Shown piece by piece: positions 54,150-63,269 of a stretch of DNA of 64,000 nt; the first letter of the stretch is position 1; each line of letters opens with the position of its first letter. The DNA is from Heloderma charlesbogerti (taxonomy: Eukaryota > Chordata > Lepidosauria > Squamata > Helodermatidae). Below the pieces are notes generated by a model, which worked only from the letters and a program-made list of their open reading frames with translations, searched no databases and was not told the origin of the DNA. Where the stretch lies: assembly GCA_026122225.1 (NCBI GenBank), contig JANEZZ010002201.1, positions 1,612,001 through 1,676,000 of the forward strand, written 5' to 3'. The position numbers were made by a program, and so were the translations under genes.

Positions 54150-55679
54150 CCTTTGGCAAGTGCCCTCACCCCGTGCCCGGCTTGCTTGGCCACGGAAGGG
54201 GGGGCTGTTGCTTGTGGCAGGGGAAGGACGGGACAAGGGCGAAGGCCATTGACCTTCGCCCCTGGTGTCACCAAGGGGCGGGTCAAGCTGGCCGCTATTT
54301 AGGACGCGCTGCCCCGCCTCCTCCTCATTCCAGCTATTCCAGCTGGAATTTTTGCACCCTTTTCAAGTGGCAGCGCATCGGCGTCCTCCATCCGTCCTCG
54401 ATCTCTAGTAGCAGTGCGACGGCGGCGGCAACCCCAGGGACGAGGCGGCTGCTCGGCAGCGGCGGCACAGCAGCAGCGGCTCGGTGGCACCCCCAGGACG
54501 AGGCGGCGGCATGGCGGCACCCCCTGGACGAGGCGGCTGCTTGGCGGCTGCTCGGCGGCGCAGCTGCAGCTCGGCGGCTCGGCGGTGGTGGCGGCATTCC
54601 CGGGACGAGGCAGACATTGAGCTGTGTGGTTTGCTCCCCTTCCCCCACACTAGCAAGAGGCTTTTCGCCCTTCCTTCCCCCCCTTTTCTTTGGTGGTCCC
54701 TGCTCGGGTTTCCGTGGCGTTTCTGCCCCCCCCAGCTGATTTCAGGAGGAGAAAGTCTCCTGTTTCCCCCCTTTCGCGCTCCATAACACCTTCACGGTTT
54801 GTGTGCGTGTGTGTGTGTGGGTGGGGGGGTCTCCGTTTAGCTTCCCGGCGCTTCCAGGTAGGGATGGACAAAAGTCCCTTACCTGGTCCCGCAGCTTGCT
54901 TCACGGTGGGGGGGGAGGCGCTCTGTTCCTCCGCCCGAAATTCTGGGCGGGGGGGGAGGCACTCCATCCCTCCCCGCCAAAATTCTGGCCGGGGGGGAGG
55001 CTGAACTGCCGCCGAACCGCCGCCGGGACCCGCTGCCACCAGGGACATTCGACCAAGGTAAGTCCCATCCCGGGGTGGGGGGGGGGGCGGACCGTTTCTC
55101 CACCAATTTCGGGGGGCCAAATGCGTTGGCATTCGGCCTCCCGGACATTCGTGGAGAAATTCTCCGACATCCCTACTTCCAGGTAGCTGTTATTAAGGGC
55201 AGGGAAGGGAAAGTGTTCTGGTGCCTGGGCTTACCTCCTCCTTTTCACCTCCGCAGGCCGTTTTTCCGCCGCTCCCTACAGCGGGCTATCGACGGCTTCT
55301 TTCCTTTTGTCCCAGGAATACAGGGATTTTCCCGGGCTTTTTTAGCACTCTGCTGCCCCCTAGTGGCCTGTTGTGCCTTGAACCCCCTTTGCTTCATAAG
55401 AAGGAGAGGGGAAGGGAGGAGTAAATAAAACAAACAAACAAACAAATAATAAAAACGTTTAAAAATAAATAAATACATATTTATTTTTTTTAAAAAGGGG
55501 GGAGCAGTTGTTTGAGGGGAGCTATTGTAAGGCACAAGGCTTCTCCTGGAAAGTATAGGGTGTGATTTAATATAAATAATAATAACAATAATTAAAGACA
55601 AAGGAAGGGAAGTAGGGTAAGCGCATTTCATTCAGGGTTCCATCCTAAAGTCGGTTGGCAGATTTCCCAACACATAGCG
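54150..55679 (+). promoter_or_regulatory. GC-rich leader, probably 5' region of the DIRS-like element
   Basis: The composition changes sharply near 54150 to GC- and CpG-rich DNA. CCGCTATTTAGGACGCGC near 54291 looks like a weak TATA-type start context, followed by (GGC)-rich irregular repeats to about 54610. The block is continuous with the DIRS-like ORF1 at 55680 once the element at 54859-55175 is removed. By analogy with DIRS terminal repeats it may hold the promoter; this is inference. The many Arg/Ala-rich frames here reflect GC repeats, not genes. Confidence 0.5.
54859..55175. mobile_element. TAGGGATG-type DNA element, short copy, perfect TSD
   Basis: Starts TAGGGATGGACAAAAGTCCC and ends CTCCGACATCCCTA. 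Flanks CTTCCAGG (54851-54858) and CTTCCAGG (55176-55183) are identical. The left part has the TTACCTGGTCCCGCAG phrase. The right part, GGGGGGCCAAATGCGTTGGC with GTGGAGAAATTCTCCGACAT, is the mirror of the start of 32746-33411. It lacks the GATAGGCTACG palindromes altogether, so it is probably a reduced copy. 317 bp. Confidence 0.9.
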
Positions 55680-57372
55680 ATGCCACCCAAGAAGGGTTTG
55701 GGAGGTAAAAAAAGCAAGGGCAAAGTCGCTTGCCCCCCAGCTAAAACCTCCTGCCCCCCAGCTAAGCGCCACTTCCATAGGGCCGACTCTTCCTCTTCCG
55801 ACGATGAGGATCAAGACTTGGCCCTCATTCTGGCCAGACTGGACTGGAGGCTGCTGAGCGGGACTTAGGGATCCCTGCATTTACCACCCCTGCCAGGTGG
55901 GCTCCCCAGACTTCAAGGGTTACTAGAGGGCAAGCTCGCAAGGATCTACTAATATCTATTTCAGAGAGGCTGGAAGCAATCGAGGCTTCCAAGGAAGTCG
56001 TCACCGTCGCTGGGCAAACAGCATCTGCACCGGCTCCAGCACTCGCATGCTCACGTTCAGAGCTGCCCCCTCCAGTGCAAGGGTCGCCGGCACCCGTCTC
56101 ACTGGCTCCTGCAGTTTTGGACCACAGCCAGATCCCTGACATGGCAAACAACCTTTGGTTCAGGTGAGGTTACGGTACCTGGGGGGTCTGTGCCACCGAC
56201 TGGCCATAACGAGTTCCCACCATACGGGTGGTTCCCCTTTTCAGCGGGGATGAGTTGGCCTTTTCACACCCCAGTAGGGGGCATCCCAGGGTTCCATCAT
56301 CCAGGTATATCGCCCCACTGCTTCGGCCCAGGTTACACACTCCTGGCGCTAAGCCATGCCACACCGGGTGGGGCTGCCATTTCGACGGGCATCCCTGCAT
56401 CTGCCCAACCCCATGGGCCCCCGTCCCTGCTCCGAACATCGCAGGTGGGGTTGACGGGGGGGAGCACTCACGGCCCATCCGGCTACTAAGCCTCCTTTGG
56501 CCGGTGACAGAATGGCTCCTCAGCACGCCCCATCCACCATGGCTGCCTGCGCAGCCGTGTGGCAAGGCCCCGTATGCAAGAGCTCCGAGGAGCTTGGGGC
56601 AGGCAGCAATGACCCCTATGCCCAGGTAGAGGTAAGGGCAATTCTGACCGGGGGAACATCCACTCCCCTGGGATATCACTTATTGCCGGCAACAAAAGAG
56701 AAAATACTCCGGGGAGAATTCGTTGACATCTTCTCCCTGTTATTCCGTGAATCTGAAACAAAGGAAGGGGAGATATCTGGTGTTAGGAATCAGGAGAGGG
56801 TCAGGCGTAAGAAGGTGTCATGCACTTGGGCAAATTGGCTGCCCGGCTTCTTAATATATATGGGTGTCATTCAGCAAAAGCACCTGGGGCATGGTTGGGT
56901 CCTCACTAAGTATTTGGATAATATATATAGGGCCTACACCGAATACGAGGGTGGAGCCTGGCTGGCCTATGACGAATCCTTCCATATGCGGGCGGCATTT
57001 GACCCCACATTGCGCTGGGACGCCAAAGATCAGGATCTTTGGCTGCAGTTTATGACCCCTGCCAGGCCGGGTTTTGGCGAGCGATCTGATAGTGGGCATA
57101 TATTAGCTAAGCTGACGCCCGCCTCAGCCCCTAAGGTTGGGGCGGGACAGCTGGTTCAACACCACGCTCTCTGTTGGGAGTTTGGTTCCAAGGGCATCTG
57201 CTTTAAAAAACCATGCAGATTTCACCATGCGTGCTCCATTTGCGGGGGACAACACGCCTTCATTGGCTGCCCAAAGGCCAAAGGTCAGCGGGGCCCAAAT
57301 CAGGAATGGCAGGGTGGTAGGAAGCCCGGGGGCAGCACACAACCTCCACCAAAAGGGGCCCAGTCCAATTAA
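55680..57372 (+). pseudogene. DIRS-like ORF1 (gag), interrupted
   Basis: The N-terminal frame 55680-55868 (MPPKKGLGGKKSKG, basic then Ser/Asp-rich) shifts near 55850 into a frame with ISERLEAIEASKEVVTV at about 55960-56010. The main open frame (56497-57372, internal Met) contains FVDIFSLLFRESETKEGE and a Trp-rich core (WLAYDESFHMRAAFDPTLRW). It ends in a CCCH finger (C-x8-C-x4-C-x3-H, residues ~226-242) and a CCHC-like knuckle (C-x2-C-x3-H-x4-C, residues ~247-259). This architecture fits the nucleic-acid-binding gag of DIRS-group tyrosine-recombinase retrotransposons. 3' neighbours are the RT start, then a breakpoint. Confidence 0.78.
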
Positions 57373-57672
57373 GTTGCAGCCCCTACAGCACCTTTTGAAG
57401 CACTACCTGCTTCAGGAGGACTCCCACTACTTGGAAGAGGCATTTTCCCTGGGTTTTGGGATTCCATTTTACAGCCAAAGCCAGGCCCAAATTTGCCAGA
57501 ATCAGAAATCTATTGTAGGTTTCGAACCCCTAGTCTTGGATAAGATCAATAAGGAAGTGGTCGTGGGGCGGGCCATTGGTCCATTCGATTCCCCTCCTTT
57601 CCCCAACCTCAGGGTCTCCCCTTCGGGCATTGTGCCTAAAAAGGCCACAGGTGAATACCGGTTGATCCACTA
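57355..57672 (+). pseudogene. DIRS-like reverse transcriptase N-terminus, truncated
   Basis: A frame overlapping the end of ORF1 encodes LGFGIPFYSQ, then VLDKINKEVVVGRAIGPFDS, PPFPNLRVSPSGIVPKKATG and EYRLIH. These are the conserved first blocks of DIRS-type reverse transcriptase (xxKExxxGRxxGPFxxPPFxNLxxSPxGVVPKK). The next residues, expected to continue the fingers domain, are replaced at 57671 by the left end of a DNA element whose TAG gives the stop. The rest of RT, RNase H and the tyrosine recombinase are missing from the window. Confidence 0.82.
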
Positions 57673-58587
57673 GGGATGTCAGAGTATTCCGCCACGGATC
57701 TCGGTGAGGCCGAATGCCAGTGCATTCAGCCCCCTGAACTCTGTGGCGGAGTGGCCTGCCACCCCCCCGTGGATCCCCCCCGGGATGACACTTACTTGGG
57801 GCGGATTTTCCGAGCAGTGGTGGCTCCGGTGGCGGCTGTGGCGGCGGCTGCAGCAGCTGGTCTTCCGACTGGCTGCCACCGCTGCCGCCATTTCCAGGCT
57901 TGTAAAAAAAAAAAAAGTGATAGGCTACGTAAATCTTTACATAGCCTATCATGGCTAGGTTAAAAAAACACACACACACACGACGTGATAGGCTACATAA
58001 AACTTTACGTAGCCTATCATGGTTGGGTGGGTTTAAAAAAACAATAACAACTGCGTACGCAAATGGTGGCAGCTATGGCCGCTGCCATTTGTGTTCCTTA
58101 TTTTTGCCGTCTTAATCTACGTAAATATTTACATAGACTATGACGGTGAAAATAAAAGGGAATGCAAATAGCGTTGTGGGTGCTATTTGTGTCCCTTTTT
58201 GATTTGCTGTTTTAGTCTACGTAAATATTTAAAACAGCGAATCAAAAAGGGACGCAAATAGCGCCCACTACGCTATTTGCGTTCCCCTTTATTTTCGCTC
58301 TCATAGTCTACGTAAATATTTATGTAGACTAAGATGGTGAAAAATAAGGAACGCAAATGGCGGCGGCCGTAGCTGCCGCCATTTGCGTACACATTTTTTT
58401 TTTTTACCCAGAGTCCTCCGCGGCCGGAATCCGGCTGCGGACAGCCCTGGCCTGGGCCTGGCCAGCTGCTCCGCGGAGCCGCCACGGAGCACAGCCGGCC
58501 ATCGAGGATTCCAGGGGGAGGACTGGATCGCCTCCCCCCCCCATGAACATAATCCGTGGAAAGGTAAGTGACTTTCGTACATCCCTA
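57671..58587. mobile_element. TAGGGATG-type DNA element with many palindromes
   Basis: Starts TAGGGATGTCAGAGTATTCC and ends GACTTTCGTACATCCCTA. Palindromes lie at about 57917-57952, 57983-58020, 58110-58146 (TAGTCTACG type, decayed), 58212-58232 (half) and 58300-58336. They are separated by GCAAATGGTGGC, GCAAATAGCG-type and GCAAATGGCGGC modules. Flanks TGATCCAC and ATTATGGC do not match, so one side was rearranged. 917 bp, the most hairpin-rich copy. Non-coding. Confidence 0.8.
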
Positions 58588-58894
58588 ATTATGGCATAAA
58601 CTTTCATGGGCTAGGGTCCACTTCATTAGGTGCCTGAGGAAGTGGGCTCTAGCGCACAAAAGCTTATGCCATAATCATAGAATCATAGGGTTGGAAGGGG
58701 CCTACAAGACCATCGAGTCCAACCCCCTGCTCAATGCAGGAAGCCCGATTCCCAGGTGGTCTCCCATCCAAGTACTAACCAGGGCTGATCCTGCTTAGCT
58801 TCCGAGATCAGATGAGGTCAGGTACCGTTGTTAGTCTCTAAACTGCACCAAGACTCATTCTATTCTTTGCTGCAGTAGGCTAACATGTAAGGGC
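58588..58894. repeat. Common reptile TIR-type repeat split by a 5S/CR1 SINE
   Basis: 58588-58675 has ATTATGGCATAAACTTTCAT and, inverted, CAAAAGCTTATGCCATAAT. 58831-58894 continues with GTTAGTCTCTAAACTGCACC and GCTGCAGTAGGCTAACATG. The relative at 15468-15605 shows the same order without an insert (AAGCTTATGCCAGAGTAAAT, CACCTTAAAGACTAACAC in opposite sense). The insert is the SINE at 58676-58830. Confidence 0.65.
58676..58830 (-). mobile_element. 5S-rRNA-derived SINE with a CR1 tail, copy 2
   Basis: Minus strand. From about 58830 to 58752 it is 5S-like: GATCTCGGAAGCTAAGCAG with box A, TTAGTACTTGGATGGGAGAC with box C. It is joined to the CR1 tail (TTGAGCAGGGGGTTGGACTC, then CCCTATGATTCTATG) ending at 58676. 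The 5S-to-tail junction (GGGAATC then GGGCTTCCTGCATTGAGC) is the same as in copy 1 at 24101-24246. The shared junction shows a real family rather than two chance fusions. Confidence 0.87.
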
Positions 58895-59388
58895 AAATCT
58901 GTCAGTTTTGCTTTCTCCCACATTTCATTTTGTTTTTAATCTCAAGTTCTTTCTCTCCCACATATGAAGAACTTTACAAATTGGGAAAAATTCTTATTAA
59001 AAATAAGCAAATGAAATTCTCACCCATATGTGCCAGGCAAATTCATATTTCCAGCATTGAGAGGACCATGATGTACCAGCCAGCCATACAGCTGTTAAAG
59101 ATGAGGAGCATACCAGAAAAAAGAGGTGGCAATCCTAAATTAGCATCAATGTAGTTGTGTTCAGACATGGGGATTCAAACCCAGACTTTTAAGAGTAAAG
59201 TCCAGCAGTTTATAACACCTACTTTTTGTGAGATAGCTTATCAGTTTGCTTCTGGGCTGGATGCATGGTACTGTTTTTGACCTTAAAGCTTTTAAACAGC
59301 TATTTCAGGGATAACCTGAACATAGGGAGAACCTTCTTATATAACAAACCCATTTCCAGTTTGAGTTAAGATCTACTTGAGAGTAGCA
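58895..59388 (-). repeat. Inverted homologue of the 24006-24492 repeat
   Basis: Read on the minus strand, 59215-59155 matches 24018-24060 (CTCTTAAAAGTCTGGGTTTG). 59105-59070 matches CATCTTTAACAGCTG at 24265. 59032-58895 matches 24345-24492 (ATGGGTGAGAATTTCATTTC). The SINE present in the 24 kb copy is absent here. 59221-59388 is unassigned. Confidence 0.65.
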
Positions 59389-59672
59389 TGAGCTGGCCTG
59401 ACTTGATCTACATCGAGTTGGGCCAGTTTGCAGACTGCAGAGTTGTGGGTTTTTTATTTGTGGGAAAAGCAATTACGACTGCAATCTGTGCAAATTATGA
59501 TCGCAATGTGCACAAATGGCTTTTTATGTGAATAACACCCCCCCCCCAAAAAAGTTCCTGGATTTTGAGAAAAAACCTCTGGCTTGACTCACAAATGCAA
59601 GCCAAGTTGGAGGTGCCGCAGAAATCTGGCAAGCCCCAAAAGGGCCGGATTTCCAGGCGATGGACATCCCTA
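59389..59672. mobile_element. Partial TAGGGATG-type element, relative of 45934-46459
   Basis: GAGCTGGCCTGACTTGATCT at the left and GGCGATGGACATCCCTA at the right match, in inverted order, the start and end regions of 45934-46459. The middle has GTGCAAATTATGATCGCAAT / GTGCACAAATGGC. The left terminal TAGGGATG end is missing. Confidence 0.6.
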
Positions 59673-61241
59673 TTGGAGAGATGTTACTCTGGATGCCATT
59701 ATCCAAGATGAGACTGTCTTCTACTGGAAACAGGAGTATCTTTGTGTTTGTGTGTATGTTTTGTGGTGTCATCTGTTTGGTGGAACCCACAAACAGGACC
59801 TGTGCATACAACAGCACCCTACTGCCCATGCTCCCCAGCAACTGGTATACATAGGCATACTGCCCCTGATACTGGAGGTAGCATATAGCCATTAGGTCTT
59901 GTAGCCATTGATAGCTTTCTCCTCCATGAATCTGTCCAATTCCCTTTTAAAGACATCTGAACTGGTGACCATCACCACATCTTGTGAATTCCATCGTTTA
60001 GCTATGCACTGTGTGAATAAGTACTTCCTTTTATCTGTCCTGAATTTCCCACCAGTCAGCTACATGAGATGACCCTGGATTCTACTATTATGAGAGAAGG
60101 AGAAAAATGTCTATCACCTCTATCATATCTTCCCCAACTCATCTTTTCTTTAAGCTAAACAGTCTCAGATGTTTTAAGCTTTCACCATAGGGGACTTGTT
60201 CCAGCTCCCATTGATCATTTTAGTTGCCCCTAGGGATGGCGGAGAATTTCTCCCCGAAACTTCAGGGGGCCGAGCGCCAATGTGTTCGGCCCCCCGAACA
60301 AGTTTCGGGGAGAAATTCTCCGCACCCCCCCACCCCCCGCACCCCCCCCGGGACGGGACTTACCTTTGGCGAATGTCCCTCCTGGCGGCGGGTCCGGCTG
60401 GCGGTTCGGTGGGTGTTTGTCCAGGGCGGGAGCGGCAGCCGGTCTTTTGACCGGCTGCCGCCGCCGCCATTCCAATCAAAGAAAAAAAACAAAAACGCCC
60501 CCATGATAGGCTATGTGACGATTAACGTAGCCTATCACGGCTAGATTTGCAAAGTCAGCCGTGATAGGCTACGTTAATCGTCACGTAGCCTATCACGGGG
60601 CGTTTTTTTTCTTTTAAAAAAAACTTTTGAGTTCGTGGCCGGGCGAGGCGAGGCGCCTCCTCCCCGGCCTGAATTTCGGCCGGGCGAGGCGGGAAGCCTC
60701 CCCCCCGGCCTGAACTTCACGGGGGGAGCAGCGAAGTGCCTCCCCCCCACCGCGAACAAGCTTCGAGGACAGGTAAGTGACTTTCGTCCACCCCTAGTTG
60801 CCCCCTTTTTGCACTTTTTCCAGTTATACAATATCCTTTTTAGGTGCAGTGGCCAGAGCTATACACAGTATTCCAAGTGTGATCACATCATAGATTTGTA
60901 TAAAGGGAGCATGACCTTGCCAGTTTTATTTTCAATTCCTTTCCTAATTATGCCTAACATGGAATTTACCTTTTTTACAGCAGCCACACGCTGAGTCAAC
61001 ATCTTCATTGAGCTGTCCACCACAACCCCAAGATCTCTTTCTTGGTCAGTCACCACTAACTCAGATCCCATCAGTGTATAAGTGAAGTTGGGATTTTTTT
61101 TGCCCCAACATGCATCACTTTACACTTGCTTACACTGAACTGTCTTTGCCATTTTAATGACCATTCTCCCAGTTTGGAAAGATATTTTTGGAGCTCTTCA
61201 CAATCCTTTTATTTGTTTTAACAACCCTAAATAAGTTGGTG
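59673..61241 (-). mobile_element. Old CR1 LINE 3' part (about 59889-61235), split by a DNA element
   Basis: 59889-60230 and 60797-61235 read continuously on the minus strand once 60231-60796 is removed. The plus strand joint is ATTTTAGTTGCCCC|CTTTTTGCAC. A decayed minus frame near 61071-60883 includes VTDQERDLGVVVDSSMKM, the CR1 C-terminal block seen in the intact copy as SEKDLGIVVDHKLNM. Many stops; same old subfamily as 11609-12780. 59673-59888 is unassigned. Confidence 0.85.
60231..60796. mobile_element. TAGGGATG-type DNA element inside CR1, perfect TSD
   Basis: Starts TAGGGATGGCGGAGAATTTC and ends GACTTTCGTCCACCCCTA. Flanks GTTGCCCC (60223-60230) and GTTGCCCC (60797-60804) are identical. 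Two palindromes at about 60504-60540 and 60561-60597 are mirror images of each other (GTGACGATTAACG versus CGTTAATCGTCAC), so 60504-60597 is itself one large inverted repeat. The inverted CTCGGCC/GGCCGAACAAG ends and CAGGTAAGTGAC phrase are also present. 566 bp, non-coding. Confidence 0.93.
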
Positions 61242-61605
61242 TAGGGATGTACGAAAGTCACTTACCTTTTCAAAGGGTGACATTCACGGTGGGGGGGAGG
61301 CGCTCCATCCCTCCCCCCAAAATTCTCTCCGGCTGGCTCCGCTCCGCAGACATTCCGCAGAGCCGTCGGCTGGGGCTGCCCGCAGCCGGATATCCAGCCA
61401 CTGGGCAGCCTGCAGGGACGCAAATGGCGGCGGCCATAGCCACTGCCATTTGCGTCCCCGTATTTTGCTGTGATAGGCTACATAAGTATTTACGTAGCCT
61501 ATCACGGCAAATATCACACAAAAAACAGCGAACACAAATGGTGGCGGCTACAGCCATTTTTTTGCCGTTTTAGCCTATTTATGTAAATATTTATGTAGGC
61601 TATTA
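61242..61605. mobile_element. TAGGGATG-type DNA element, left part, cut by a CR1
   Basis: Starts TAGGGATGTACGAAAGTCAC. It has GGCTGGCTCCGCTCC, a GCAAATGGCGGCGGCCATAG module and palindromes at about 61468-61506 (GATAGGCTACATAAGTATTT) and 61570-61603 (TAGCCTATTTATGTAA). The right end is absent. From about 61606 the sequence is CR1 5' leader, so a CR1 most likely inserted within the element and the other half lies beyond the window. Confidence 0.72.
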
Positions 61606-62165
61606 TGGCAAACAAAGAAGGGGAGTTGCAGTGGTTGAAGAGACAAAGGAGACAAAGGAGACAGAGGCTAAGAGGTAAGTGGACTGCAGGAAGCCCAGGG
61701 GGCTGCCCTTTATCCTTCTGATTCGCTGTGAGCTCACCAGGTGCTTCTGAGAGCTCCAACTGAATTGGAGGGGTGTGGCCTGAGTACTCCCAGCAGCTGA
61801 CTGGGCGGGAAGCTTCAGTCTGTTTCCCGCCTCCCAGCTGAGCAGAGCAGAGCAGAGCAGAGCAAGCTGCTCCAGCTGGTCCAGGGACTACAGAAGCAAG
61901 CAAGCTCCCAGACAGCGAGAGACCGGAGCGAGCAAGCAGGGGGAGCAAACAGGAGTTGGCCAGGGGAGTTCGGCAGGGAAGGTCAAGGGGGAGGCCCCTA
62001 ACATTTTATTTTTATTTTTTTAACTAAGTTTTTTCCATTTATTTGTCTTGTAACACACACTTTCACACCAGTGGGACTCTGCTTTTAACCTCTACTGAGT
62101 AGAGGAGCAGGCACAGGCTAGTCTAGAACAATCACAAAGCTAGACACAAAAAGGGAAAAGAGGCT

Positions 62166-63180
62166 ATGGAAGGACAAGACTCTCCAGTGGTGGTGACCTG
62201 CAAGGTGTGTGCAATGTTTGTTTTCTTGCCTGAGAACAACATGGCCTACACCTGCAACAAGTGCAAGTTGATCATGCTGCTGGAAGAAAAAGTAAGTGGA
62301 CTGGAGCGGCGACTGTCGACCCTCCAGGGCATAAGAGAACACGAAACGTTCTTGGACAGAATGGGGGAACTACAGCAGCAAAGGGAAGAACAGAAGCTTG
62401 AAGAGCAACAGCAAGATGAGGCAGTGGGAAATGCTGAGGTGAAGAAAAATGGAGTAGAGGATACTCCTTGGAAAAACAGTTAGGAGAAGAAGAACTAGAT
62501 GCCACTCTGCACCAGTGGAAGCAGTGGAGCTGTGGAACCGATTCCAGGTACTTGCGGATGAGACTGGAGGACAGCCTGCAGAGGAAGAATCACAGGGGAA
62601 CCTGCATGAGAGTGAGCAAGAGGCTAAAGGTCAGTCAAACAGAGGCGATGAAACCGAGGCCTACAAGAAGAAGAAGAGAAGAGTGGCAGTAGTGGGAGAC
62701 TCCTTGCTGCGTGGGATCGAGACCCAAGTATGTTGCAAAGACCCGTGGACTCGCCAGGTATGTTGTCTCCCGGGAGGACAGATTAGAGACGTGACTGAAA
62801 GGTTGCCTGCACTCATAAAGCCCACTGACAGGTATCCCTTTCTTCTCATCCATGTGGGAACAAATGATACCGCCAAGCGGAGCTACCAAGAGATCACGTC
62901 AGACTTTGACGCTCTGGGAAGGAAACTCAAGAACTTTGGGGCCCAGAGAGTTTTCTCATCCATCCTTCCAGTAGTTAGAAGAGGGATAGAAAGGGAACGA
63001 AAAATACTCCGGGTGAATGACTGGCTACGAAGGTAGTGCTGACGAGAGAGATTTGGATTCTGGGACCATGGGCTATACTTCCTGGAAGATGGGCTGTTGG
63101 CTAGGGACGGGTTGCACCTCACAAAGGATGGGAAGAATGTGTTTGGCCACAGCATGAAGAACTTTATCAGGAGGGCTTTA
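62166..63180 (+). pseudogene. CR1 ORF1: Cys-pair finger plus SGNH esterase domain
   Basis: It begins MEGQDSPVVVTCKVC. Two Cys pairs (C-x2-C near 62200, C-x2-C near 62252) form a zinc-finger-like N-terminus, followed by an acidic coiled region. After a frameshift near 62515 the frame encodes an SGNH-type esterase. It has RRVAVVGDSLLRG (nucleophile Ser, 62701-62703), HVGTND (Asn, 62863-62865) and, after a second lesion near 63036, ARDGLHLT (Asp and His, 63106-63117). ORF1 of CR1 binds RNA and lipid-type esters are the proposed substrates of the domain. All four block residues remain, so only the frame is broken. Confidence 0.87.
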
Positions 63181-63269
63181 AACTGAATCCTACAGGGAAG
63201 GGAGATGTAATGTTGGGGGTAACAATGGACGTAGGCACATGCACTGCAAGGAGAGAACAGCTCTGATAG

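Noticed and set aside
54131..54786. Arg/Ala-rich 200-codon frame as a possible gene
   Set aside because: GC-repeat composition keeps several frames open on both strands at once. No motif is present and it lies in the leader of a DIRS-like element.
57663..58595. A target duplication around the element at 57671-58587
   Set aside because: The flanks TGATCCAC and ATTATGGC do not match; I treat one side as rearranged.
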